A DNA stretch of 64,000 nucleotides, taken from positions 99,285 to 163,284 of the forward strand of contig CAJTGD010000011.1 in the NCBI GenBank assembly GCA_910575475.1. Direction: 5' to 3'. This DNA comes from Lachnospiraceae bacterium (GTDB taxonomy: Bacteria > Bacillota > Clostridia > Lachnospirales > Lachnospiraceae). This document shows, in pieces, positions 5,461 through 12,849 of the stretch. Every line of letters begins with the position of its first letter. Positions within the stretch are counted from its first letter, which is position 1. The translations under genes and the position numbers were made by a program. Under the pieces are notes generated by a model. It was not told the origin of the DNA. It saw only the letters and a list, made by a program, of their open reading frames with translations, and did not search any database.

Positions 5461-7035
5461 ATGCATTTTGCAACTTATGGCCGAAAGTCTGTCTATTCTG
5501 ACAAATCTGATTCTGTTGATAACCAGGCACGGATGTGCCGTGAATATGTTGATCTCCGCTTTTCCGGGAAAGTGGATTCCTTCGAATGCTACTCTGACGA
5601 AGGTTTGACTGGGGCCAATACAAACCGCCCTGGTTTAAAACGACTTCTTGAAGATGTTACTAGCGGTCATATAGATGCCCTGATTGTTTATCAGCTTGAT
5701 CGCCTGTCTCGTGATGTGAAAGATTTTGCAAATATCTACTCCTCACTTGAAGAAAATTGTGTAATGTTCATATCAGTAAAAGAAAATATTGATACCACTA
5801 CGCCCATCGGAAAAGCAATGATGTATATAACTGCGACTTTTGCCCAGATGGAGCGTGAGACTATAGCCGCAAGGGTAACAGATAATCTTTCTGGTCTTGC
5901 CCGAAGGGGATTCTGGACCAGCGGTAATCCACCTTATGGATATGTCCGTGATCGTATCGAAATAAACGGAAAAAAACATGTAACTATCGTTAAGGATCCA
6001 GAGGGCGAAGCATATGTAAAATGGATATTTGATACTTTCCTTGAAAACGGATATTCTTTACAAGGTATGGAAACAGCTTTCAAGAGGCAGGGAATCCGTA
6101 CAGTAACAGGTGCCTTTTTTTCAACCACCCAGTTACATCAGATTTTAAAATCTCCCTACTGCGTTGAAGCTACACCCGAAGTCTATGATTTTTATGAATC
6201 TTTAGGATGCCAAATGGATCCTGCTTCTCCTCGTGAAAAATGGGATGGATCGCACGGTGTGATGGTGTATGGCCGATCATCAGAGAAAAGTGGGAGGCAT
6301 ACCAAACAGCCACCTGAAAAGTGGATCGTATGTCTTGGATATCATAAACCGTTTCTTTCAGCTGACAAATGGCTGGCTGTACAGCACCAGCTTAAACAAA
6401 ATACTTTTTCTAAAACTATGAAATATGATATTCCACTGCTTAAAGGTGTACTAAGATGTGGAAATTGCGGTTGTCTGATGTCGGTTTCACGGAAAAAGAA
6501 AAAGGTCGGCGTGACCAGTCATTATTACTGCGTCAAAAGGATGCGCCAGGGAATCGATGCATGCGATATGAGTTTCATCAAATGTGACATTTTAGATAAT
6601 AAAGTGTTGGATCTCTTCCGGGCAATAGAATCTGATCCAGACACCATCCTACAGTATACCGGAATTAATCAATCGCAGGACAGTACCAGCGAACTTAAAA
6701 CCTTAGAAAGCCATGCTAATCGAATCCGTGCAAAAATTGATCGCTTAACAGAAACTCTGGCTGATTCTGCAGGCTCTACAGCATCACAGTATATTATAGC
6801 ACAGATTGAAAAAGAAGATCTAAGCCTGGAGGCTGTCAGAAGAGAGATTGAGTTTACAAAAACAAATATGCGTCGTGAAAAAAATTTGGAAAAAACAGCT
6901 GAGGATCGTGCTGCAGAAGTCGCGCGATTGATACGTGGTTTAAGCGGCTTCTCTGATAAAGAGCGCAATGAAATTGTCCATGAAGTATTATCCGAATGCA
7001 AATGGGACGGGGACACACTTTTTTTGCGCTTTTAG
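5461..7035 (+). CDS. Large serine recombinase (integrase) of the element
   Basis: This 524-residue protein starts at the ATG following AGAAGGTGTATTC. Residues 1-150 form the resolvase catalytic domain, with the nucleophile Ser in YGRKS and the conserved YQLDRLSRD and QMERE motifs. A recombinase domain follows (GNPPYGYVRD onward), then a zinc ribbon (LRCGNCGCLMSV...YYC...C) and a C-terminal coiled coil typical of large serine integrases. The enzyme would integrate and excise the element through short att sites. Its stop is two bases from the broken end of cpaF, which marks the attachment junction. The gene is intact and probably active. Confidence 0.93.
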   Translation: MHFATYGRKSVYSDKSDSVDNQARMCREYVDLRFSGKVDSFECYSDEGLTGANTNRPGLKRLLEDVTSGHIDALIVYQLDRLSRDVKDFANIYSSLEENCVMFISVKENIDTTTPIGKAMMYITATFAQMERETIAARVTDNLSGLARRGFWTSGNPPYGYVRDRIEINGKKHVTIVKDPEGEAYVKWIFDTFLENGYSLQGMETAFKRQGIRTVTGAFFSTTQLHQILKSPYCVEATPEVYDFYESLGCQMDPASPREKWDGSHGVMVYGRSSEKSGRHTKQPPEKWIVCLGYHKPFLSADKWLAVQHQLKQNTFSKTMKYDIPLLKGVLRCGNCGCLMSVSRKKKKVGVTSHYYCVKRMRQGIDACDMSFIKCDILDNKVLDLFRAIESDPDTILQYTGINQSQDSTSELKTLESHANRIRAKIDRLTETLADSAGSTASQYIIAQIEKEDLSLEAVRREIEFTKTNMRREKNLEKTAEDRAAEVARLIRGLSGFSDKERNEIVHEVLSECKWDGDTLFLRF

Positions 7036-7056
7036 GCTCACTTTATTATCATGCGT
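7036..7056. other. Attachment-site junction (attL or attR) in cpaF
   Basis: Family-like CpaF sequence (ALRMRPER) runs up to about 7056 on the minus strand. The next codons (RMIIK then stop) do not follow the usual continuation, in which IIVGEVRG comes after RMRPDR. The crossover must lie near the Arg codon. The partner half-site is outside the window. Confidence 0.6.
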
Positions 7057-7889
7057 CTTTCCGGTCGCATTCTCAAAGCTGACTTAATAAGATCCCGGAT
7101 CGTGACCGCGCCCTCTCCTTCCAGATTGGCATTGCGGGCCTCCAGGCGTACCAGATTTGGCACCCCTCTGATCTGCAGCTCCGCATTATCCTCGATGGTA
7201 ATGATCCGTTCGTCCTTCGGGATATAATCAGACATGGCATTTAAAAATGTAGTTTTTCCGGAGCCTGTACCTCCGCTGACAAAAATATTATATTTTGCCT
7301 TTACGATCATTTTTACAAATTCTACAACCTCTTCTGTAACACTCCCCCAGGAGATCAGCTGATCCATGGTCACTGTATCCTTCGGAAATTTCCGTATGGT
7401 CATGATCGGTCCGTTCAGTGCCACGGGCTTCAGTACCACATTCACTCTCGAGCCGTCCTCCAGCCTGGCATCCACGATCGGCGACAATTCATTTACATAA
7501 CGGTTCGTCCCGGCCACGATCTGCTGGATCACATCTTCCAGCTTTTCTATGGACATGAACTTTCTGTCTGACTGAATGATACGGCCCTCCCTTTCCAAAA
7601 ATATTTCATCCGTGCCATTGATCATGATCTCTGTGATTGTTTCGTCTTCGACCAGCTCCTGCAGAACATCCAGCTTTCGGAACGAATGGAATAGCTGCCT
7701 GCTGAGCCTGATCTGTTCCTGCAATGGCATGTACTCTGCCTCTGCCGCTTCGCGGATCACCTCATGGATCATGTCCATCAGCTCCTCGTCGCCGATGTCT
7801 CTGGTCAGATCCATCCTGTCCATGACAATATCATATAATTGTTCCGCTTTCATTTTCCTACCATTGGACTTTTCCTCCTTTTTCGGCAT
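7038..7889 (-). pseudogene. CpaF/TadA-type pilus ATPase, truncated by the element
   Basis: The 283-residue product is the N-terminal part of the type II/IV secretion ATPase that powers Tad (Flp) pilus assembly. The N-domain (residues 40-180, with EIMINGTDEIFLEREG) and the Walker A motif GGTGSGKTTFLNAM are present. The Asp box IITIEDNAEL and the start of the RMRPER box are also visible. The protein stops where family members go on to GEVRG and the His box, so about a quarter of the protein is missing, including catalytic residues. The gene is seven bases downstream of the CpaE-like gene. Excision of the element would restore it. Confidence 0.88.
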
Positions 7890-7895
7890 ATAGCC

Positions 7896-8972
7896 TTATC
7901 TCTGTTTTAACTTTTTCTGTATTGTTCTTTCCAGAACTCGTTCTCTTCCTGTTTTCCTGAGATTCTCCGAATATTGGTTAAGCTTTGCGCGGGCCAGCTC
8001 GTCATCGATGTACGGGGTATATACGGTATGGCACGCCTCCAATATCTGGAACAGTCCGTCCACACTGTCTCCCAGATCCAGGATCACCTTTTGATAAATA
8101 CAGTTCTCCAGAATCTGCTCAAACAGCCTCAGCCATTCTTCTCCGGATACCTCCTGCATATCCTGTACATAAGGCATGGGGAGAATATAGTCCAGCGATC
8201 CGTCCTGTCCCGCCATCGTGCTGATCCGAAGTCCCAGATTCCCTTTTTCCTGCCGGGAATAATAGAGCAGATCGGCCAGGTTCTGTCCTGTCTGGTCCGG
8301 AAAATAGTAACTGCCTCCGGCATATTCTTCCAGGTTCAGATACAAGACCGGTTCTTTTTTTGCAAATTCCTTTCCGAGTTCCAGCGCAAATCTTGTCTTG
8401 CCTATACGATGGATCGGTGAATATACCCCGATCAGTTCTCCTTTTTCCCTGATCCCGCACCCTGCCGGTGCTTTCGGCCTCCTTTTCTCCGCTTTTACTT
8501 CCGGTGTGCTGCGCCGTCTTTCTGCTGATGTTTCCGGTTCCCGCAGTTTCTGCTTTTTATGATCCGCTTCTGTTTTCTGAGTTTTTTTATTCCTTTCCGC
8601 CTCTTTCGGCTTTTCCGGTGTACTTTTTTTCTTGTTCTGCTTCAATACCGGACCATGATACATCTGAAACCAGATATCTTCTGCAGACTGGTATCGGAAA
8701 ATACCTGTCTCATTTTCTGCCAGCAAGTCCTGTCTGTTTTTGACCAGTACGAACCGTTCTTCTGCCGGGATCTTCTCCCTCTGTGCCAAAGAGTATTCAT
8801 GATCGATCAGCAACGTATGTACCTTCTTCTGCTCCGCAAACCTTTCTGCTTCCTCCAATGTGTGGAAAAGATACATCTGAATATCTGATGTCCTGTTCCT
8901 GGCAAACATCTGAAGGAGATTCCTGGCGTACTGCTGCTCCTGGTCACAGATCACAAGATTTCCTTCATACAA
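7896..8972 (-). CDS. CpaE-like Tad pilus ATPase of the MinD/ParA type
   Basis: The preferred start is TTG at 8972, a few bases after GAAAGGAGGGATAGG, giving 358 residues. Residues 1-100 resemble a receiver-like domain (NLVICDQEQQYARNLL). A long Lys/Glu/Pro-rich linker follows. The C-terminal half is a MinD-type fold with a degenerate P-loop (GVYSPIHRIGKTRFALELG) and KVILDLGDS as a Walker B-like strand. CpaE proteins localise or regulate Tad pilus machines. The gene immediately precedes cpaF and heads the operon, whose promoter is at 9222-9250. The unusual P-loop means ATPase activity is uncertain. Confidence 0.75.
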   Translation of the reverse strand: MYEGNLVICDQEQQYARNLLQMFARNRTSDIQMYLFHTLEEAERFAEQKKVHTLLIDHEYSLAQREKIPAEERFVLVKNRQDLLAENETGIFRYQSAEDIWFQMYHGPVLKQNKKKSTPEKPKEAERNKKTQKTEADHKKQKLREPETSAERRRSTPEVKAEKRRPKAPAGCGIREKGELIGVYSPIHRIGKTRFALELGKEFAKKEPVLYLNLEEYAGGSYYFPDQTGQNLADLLYYSRQEKGNLGLRISTMAGQDGSLDYILPMPYVQDMQEVSGEEWLRLFEQILENCIYQKVILDLGDSVDGLFQILEACHTVYTPYIDDELARAKLNQYSENLRKTGRERVLERTIQKKLKQR

Positions 8973-8979
8973 CCTATCC

Positions 8980-9215
8980 CTCCTTTCTGATCTGCCATAT
9001 AAATGCTGCCTGCTCCATAAGGGATAAAGCAACACTGCCTATGGCTCTAAAAATATGCCCGCTTTCTAATCGTGCTTATCACGGTTTGAAAACTTTGCTG
9101 CGAATATGCAGCGTGAAAAAATGATGATCGGAAATTCAGACTTATCCGATCTTCAGATATATCCCCATCCAGAAATGATGTGGGATAAAACAACAGACAA
9201 GAAATCTGCTGCGTA
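8980..9215 (-). promoter_or_regulatory. Structured 5' leader of the pilus operon
   Basis: Between the promoter and the TTG start lie about 240 bases with several hairpins, read on the minus strand: CAGCAGA/TCTGTTG, ATCCC-CATC/GATG-GGGAT and GATCGGA/TCCGATC (9151-9126). The last is followed by ATCATTTTTT and resembles an intrinsic terminator. GCTGC/GCAGC and CGTG/CACG hairpins come after it. This looks like an attenuator or riboswitch, but it does not fit a known class that I can recognise. Confidence 0.5.
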
Positions 9216-9221
9216 GGTTGT

Positions 9222-9250
9222 ATTATAAACACACTTTTTCTATTTGTCCA
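9222..9250 (-). promoter_or_regulatory. Promoter of the pilus operon
   Basis: On the minus strand TGGACA (9250-9245), a 17-base spacer and TATAAT (9227-9222) give a near-consensus sigma-A promoter. No other gene lies between it and the CpaE-like gene. Confidence 0.65.
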
Positions 9251-9286
9251 GAGTGAATTTCAAATTCGAAAAATTTTGTGCAATAT

Positions 9287-9496
9287 TTACAAATTTTGAT
9301 ATATTAAAATGCCATAAAGGAGACAGACACCCGGAATGCCAAGTGTTCCGCTTGTCAAAAAGGAAACTGCATTCAGTCCCACCTTCCATGCGGTCTCCTG
9401 AGGGATGATATATTGGTTGATAAAAAAGATCAATCCCATCCCCAAGATCGCACGCATAATAAATTTCACTAAAAAAGATACCGGCTTCTGCTCCAT
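9287..9496 (-). CDS. BofA-family membrane protein
   Basis: This is a 69-residue protein; the start at 9496 is chosen because GGAGGAATATAGT precedes it. It contains two hydrophobic segments (about residues 13-29 and 43-65) and the BofA-type C-terminal signature LTSGTLGIPGVCLLYGI. In Bacillus BofA holds the SpoIVFB protease in check until the mother cell receives the forespore signal, so that sigma-K is processed on time. In Clostridia the family persists even where sigma-K control differs. The gene follows the dCMP deaminase gene on the same strand. Confidence 0.8.
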   Translation of the reverse strand: MEQKPVSFLVKFIMRAILGMGLIFFINQYIIPQETAWKVGLNAVSFLTSGTLGIPGVCLLYGILIYQNL

Positions 9497-9582
9497 ACTA
9501 TATTCCTCCATAAGATATAGTATATTGTATTCGCCCGGTATCTTGTTTATGTATATTATACTCTCGGCTAATCAATTTTACT

Positions 9583-10071
9583 CTACAGCCGGATCGTGAC
9601 CTCCCGATCCGTTTTCTGATACTGATGGTATTTCACACCTGCCGCCTCCATCATTCGCTTGGATGCGATCACACTGGTGGTATCGGAATACTTATCCTCG
9701 GCATAGATCACTTCCCGGATCCCGCACTGTATGATCGCCTTTGCGCATTCATTGCATGGAAACAGAGAAACATACAGCCGCGCGCCTGCAAGGCTTCCCC
9801 CGCTATAATTCAAAATAGCATTCAGTTCACTGTGAGTAGAATATACGTACTTTGTCTCCAGCGGATCCTCCCCTTCTCTTGCCCAGGGAAATTCATCGTC
9901 CGAGCATCCTGTCGGAAATCCATTATATCCCATGGACAATATTTTATTATCCTGGCTCACAATGCAGCAGCCAACCTGTGTATTGGGATCCTTTGACCGC
10001 ATCCCGGACAGCATTGCCACTCCCATGAAATATTCATCCCACGAAAGATAATCTTTTCTTTTTTCATACAT
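9583..10071 (-). CDS. dCMP deaminase (ComEB type)
   Basis: The 162-residue protein carries the cytidine/deoxycytidylate deaminase zinc site: HSELNAI supplies His and the catalytic Glu, and PCNECAK supplies two Cys ligands. The N-terminal half has the substrate-side motif GYNGFPTGCSDDEFPW typical of dCMP deaminases. The enzyme converts dCMP to dUMP for thymidylate synthesis in the cytoplasm. It lies 13 bases downstream of the Sua5-type gene with a good AGGAGGGATATT site, so the two are likely co-transcribed. The length is normal for the family. Confidence 0.92.
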   Translation of the reverse strand: MYEKRKDYLSWDEYFMGVAMLSGMRSKDPNTQVGCCIVSQDNKILSMGYNGFPTGCSDDEFPWAREGEDPLETKYVYSTHSELNAILNYSGGSLAGARLYVSLFPCNECAKAIIQCGIREVIYAEDKYSDTTSVIASKRMMEAAGVKYHQYQKTDREVTIRL

Positions 10072-10084
10072 AATATCCCTCCTG

Positions 10085-11602
10085 CTATTCAGTAAACGAA
10101 TTTAATTCTTCTGTCAGCCTTTCAATTGACACAGCAATCTTTTCCAGGCATTCTCCATATGCCTGTAAAGGCTTTCCATATGGGCTTTCAAGCTCTGTAT
10201 CTTCACCGATAAATTCATACAAGGTGTAGATGTTTTCTGAATTTCCATACTCAGAGATCAGCTTTTCCTTCTGCTTCTCCTCAAAGGTCAGGATCAGGAT
10301 GTCCTCCCCGATCTCCGACTCGGAAAATGCATGGGCCGTATGTTCGGATAACGTCAGCTGCATACTTTTCATCACTGCCTCTGCTTTTTGATTGGGAGGC
10401 TCCGGAAATAAGACAACCATGCCGCGGGAATCAATAACATATTCCTGCTTCAATTCCTTTTGGCGGAGCAGCTCTGCTGCCATGGGTCCTCTGCACGTAT
10501 CTGACTGACTGACAAATACGATCCTGTGAAACCGCTGCCGCTTCACTACCGCTCCCGCAGAGATCCTTAAATGGCCTGCCGCCTTTTCCAGACGGTTCAT
10601 GATCGCCCTGCCGATTCCCTGGCGTGCAAATGATTCGCTGTAGATCTCGTCTACCTCCTCTTCATCAAATTCCCGAAGTATGGAATAAAGATTCTTTGCG
10701 ATCGTCTTTTCATTTTCCCTGGAACCGATATTCTTGATCACTCCATTTGTATAAAAATCTACAGTCTCACTCGATGCAATGATCCCAATCCTTTTACCCT
10801 CGCGCACCGCCTCATATGCAAGCTGCCGGATCGCGAGAGTCTCTTCCCGTATATTGCCCTCCACTATGATCAGCTTTGCTTTCGGCGCATAATGCCGATA
10901 CTTCATTCCAGGAGCTTTCGGCGGAATATCGCTTTCATTTCCCAGAATCGTCTGATCCACGCTCACATCTCCGATCACTTCTTCCAGCATGTCCAACGTA
11001 ATGGCGCCGGGTCTGAGGATCATCGGCGGATCCACTGTCATATCAAGGATCGTAGACTCCAGGCCGATCTCAACGCTTCCGCCGTCCAGGATCATCCGGA
11101 TCTTTCCATCCAGATCCTGAAGCACGTGTTCTGCGGTTGTGGGGCTCGGGCGTCCCGATATATTTGCGCTTGGCGCAGAGACATAGCCCCCGGACGCCAG
11201 GATCAGCTCTCGTGCTGCCAGATTGCTGGGCATTCGGATCGCAACGGTATCGAGTCCTCCTGTGGTTCCATATGGAACCACAGGGCTTTTTTCCAAAATA
11301 AGCGTCAGAGGGCCGGGCCAGAAATGTTCTGCCAGGTCCTCCACCGCAGCCGGAATGTTCACTGCGATCTCCTCCAGCGCCTGTACATCTGCAATGTGTA
11401 CGATCAGCGGATTATCTGATGGCCTGCCCTTTGCGGCATACGTTTTTTTTGCAGCCTCCTCGTCCAGAGCATTGGCCCCCAGCCCATAGACTGTTTCCGT
11501 AGGGAAGGCTACAAGGCCGCCTTTTTTCAGAATAGATCCTGCCTCTCGGATAGTCTGCATGTCTATTCTGTTTGCGTCTATCTTTTTTACAATCGTCTTC
11601 AC
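10085..11602 (-). CDS. Threonylcarbamoyl-AMP synthase fused to a dead phosphatase domain
   Basis: Residues 1-345 are a Sua5/YwlC/TsaC2-type L-threonylcarbamoyladenylate synthase, with the KGRPSDNPL motif, the YrdC core and a C-terminal Sua5 domain. It makes the intermediate for the t6A modification of ANN-decoding tRNAs. Residues 358-505 resemble a low-molecular-weight protein tyrosine phosphatase. The P-loop reads VSQSDTCRGPM where active enzymes have a catalytic Cys at the first Ser (CxxxxxR), and the general-acid motif reads SPYG instead of DPYG. Both catalytic residues are missing, so this domain is likely a binding or structural module. The gene heads a probable operon with the dCMP deaminase. 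Confidence 0.9.
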   Translation of the reverse strand: MKTIVKKIDANRIDMQTIREAGSILKKGGLVAFPTETVYGLGANALDEEAAKKTYAAKGRPSDNPLIVHIADVQALEEIAVNIPAAVEDLAEHFWPGPLTLILEKSPVVPYGTTGGLDTVAIRMPSNLAARELILASGGYVSAPSANISGRPSPTTAEHVLQDLDGKIRMILDGGSVEIGLESTILDMTVDPPMILRPGAITLDMLEEVIGDVSVDQTILGNESDIPPKAPGMKYRHYAPKAKLIIVEGNIREETLAIRQLAYEAVREGKRIGIIASSETVDFYTNGVIKNIGSRENEKTIAKNLYSILREFDEEEVDEIYSESFARQGIGRAIMNRLEKAAGHLRISAGAVVKRQRFHRIVFVSQSDTCRGPMAAELLRQKELKQEYVIDSRGMVVLFPEPPNQKAEAVMKSMQLTLSEHTAHAFSESEIGEDILILTFEEKQKEKLISEYGNSENIYTLYEFIGEDTELESPYGKPLQAYGECLEKIAVSIERLTEELNSFTE

Positions 11603-11680
11603 AGGTACCTCCCCACTAAATCAAATGATTTTTCTTTCCGACAAGGTATTTTTCAGTAAAATCTATTATAATTTGTCACC

Positions 11681-11875
11681 AATTTTCGCCAGAAAATTGA
11701 TGACCTGCTTGCGCACCAGCGCAATTCCTATTATATTTTGCCACCAATTTTCGCCAGAAAATTGATGACCTGCTTGCGCACCAGCGCAATTCCTATTATA
11801 TTTTGTCACCAATTTTCGCCAGAAAATTGATGACCTACTTGCGCATCAGCGCAATTCCTATTATAGCACCAAATA
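11681..11875. repeat. Three tandem 65-bp repeats with paired hairpins
   Basis: Units begin at 11681, 11746 and 11811, exactly 65 bases apart, and differ at a few positions. Each unit contains AATTTTCGCCAGAAAATT, a near-palindrome, and TTGCGC-ACCA-GCGCAA, a perfect hairpin (the third unit has ATCA in the loop). The array fills the gap between the amidase gene and the Sua5-type gene. No coding frame is seen. Confidence 0.92.
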
Positions 11876-12748
11876 TCATAAAGTTAAAGATGAAAGATAC
11901 TTCTGTATTCCTTTTACCACTGCTTCGGCCATTTTATCCTGATATTCTTCTGTGACCAGAAGATTTGCTTCATTCTGATTGCTTAAAAAACCGCATTCCA
12001 CGATCACAGTCGTCCCTTTTGTTTTTTTGAGAAGGTAATATGTATCATTTGCCTTTGCCTGCCTCGTATTATCCGGGTCCACCTCAAACATTGCTTCCTG
12101 CAGTATTTTGGCCGCCTGTTCTCCTCCCTTTGAATGCGTAAAGTAAAAAACCTGGGCGCCGTGAATGCTCTCCTGAGAATAACTGTTCTGATGAATGCTG
12201 ACGGCAATGGATGGATTGCTTTCATTGATCATTGCAACTCTGGCCTTTAGGTCTTCCACTTTAGAGTCTGCGACCGCATTCTCATTTTCTCTTGTCATGA
12301 CCGCACGGATTCCCTGTTCTTCCAGTTTCTTTTTGATCTTTTGTGAGATCACCAGGTTGATATCCTTTTCCAATGCTCCGTTGATCCCAATTTTCCCAGG
12401 ATCAAATCCGCCGTGGCCTGCATCCAGAATGACAAGAGGTCCTTCCTGCTTCTTATCTCCGCTCTCTGTATTTTTATCTTTTCCTCTCCCGGGCAGGTTA
12501 CTTCCTGCTTTAACGCTTCCTGCGGTTTCCACATTTGCTTCTTCATCAGTTCCTTCTCCGTCTGCTTCATTGCCTGGCCTCTGTTCTTCTGCCGCTGAAT
12601 TGTCCGCTGTCTGTTCTTCCTCGGTTTGTTCTTCTGACACAGTTCCCTTTTCCACCTGTGCATATAATCTCTCACCCAGCATCTGGCTTCCGATTACGAT
12701 TCCCGCAAGCATGGCTATCATAAGAATAATGATCATTTTTTTCCGCAA
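11876..12748 (-). CDS. N-acetylmuramoyl-L-alanine amidase (CwlD-like, Amidase_3)
   Basis: The preferred start is TTG at 12748, seven to eight bases after AAAGGGGATG, giving 290 residues. A membrane anchor (IIILMIAMLAGIVIGSQM) is followed by a Glu-rich linker and the zinc amidase domain. That domain contains ILDAGHGGFDPG (His ligand), GALEKDIN (Glu ligand), SIHQNS (His ligand) and VIVECGFLSN (catalytic Glu), so all active-site residues are present. The enzyme cleaves the amide bond between muramic acid and the stem peptide, and CwlD relatives act in spore-cortex modification. An intrinsic terminator hairpin overlaps its ribosome binding site. Confidence 0.88.
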   Translation of the reverse strand: MRKKMIIILMIAMLAGIVIGSQMLGERLYAQVEKGTVSEEQTEEEQTADNSAAEEQRPGNEADGEGTDEEANVETAGSVKAGSNLPGRGKDKNTESGDKKQEGPLVILDAGHGGFDPGKIGINGALEKDINLVISQKIKKKLEEQGIRAVMTRENENAVADSKVEDLKARVAMINESNPSIAVSIHQNSYSQESIHGAQVFYFTHSKGGEQAAKILQEAMFEVDPDNTRQAKANDTYYLLKKTKGTTVIVECGFLSNQNEANLLVTEEYQDKMAEAVVKGIQKYLSSLTL

Positions 12749-12753
12749 AAAAA

Positions 12754-12798
12754 CATCCCCTTTCACATATATTTTCATATATATGCAAAAAGGGGATG
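12754..12798 (-). terminator. Terminator overlapping the amidase ribosome binding site
   Basis: On the minus strand CATCCCCTTT pairs with AAAGGGGATG around AT-rich inner arms, and seven Ts follow directly. The right arm is the only ribosome binding site candidate for the amidase gene, and the T-run reaches its TTG start codon. Confidence 0.75.
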
Positions 12799-12849
12799 TC
12801 TCTTTCGCCTAAGCCTCTGAAAAACAGCCGGCGGCTGGCTTTGCCGGAT

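Larger units (their letters stand above)
1..7055. mobile_element. Right end of an integrated phage-like or integrative element
   Basis: This stretch holds many small genes in alternating orientation, several HTH and ribbon-helix-helix regulators, a phage-type protein at the left edge and a large serine integrase at the right edge. The integrase stop codon is two bases from the premature stop of a truncated cpaF-type gene. This is the arrangement expected when a serine integrase inserts its element into a target gene. The left end lies outside the window, so prophage versus conjugative or mobilisable element cannot be decided; the replication-terminator-like protein favours a phage. Confidence 0.75.

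Noticed and set aside
8980..9215. c-di-GMP-I riboswitch in the pilus leader
   Set aside because: A GCAAAG segment is present, but the flanking GGGCCTAA-type core and paired helices do not fit.
11681..11875. CRISPR array
   Set aside because: The whole 65-bp unit is repeated with no variable spacer, and no cas gene is near.
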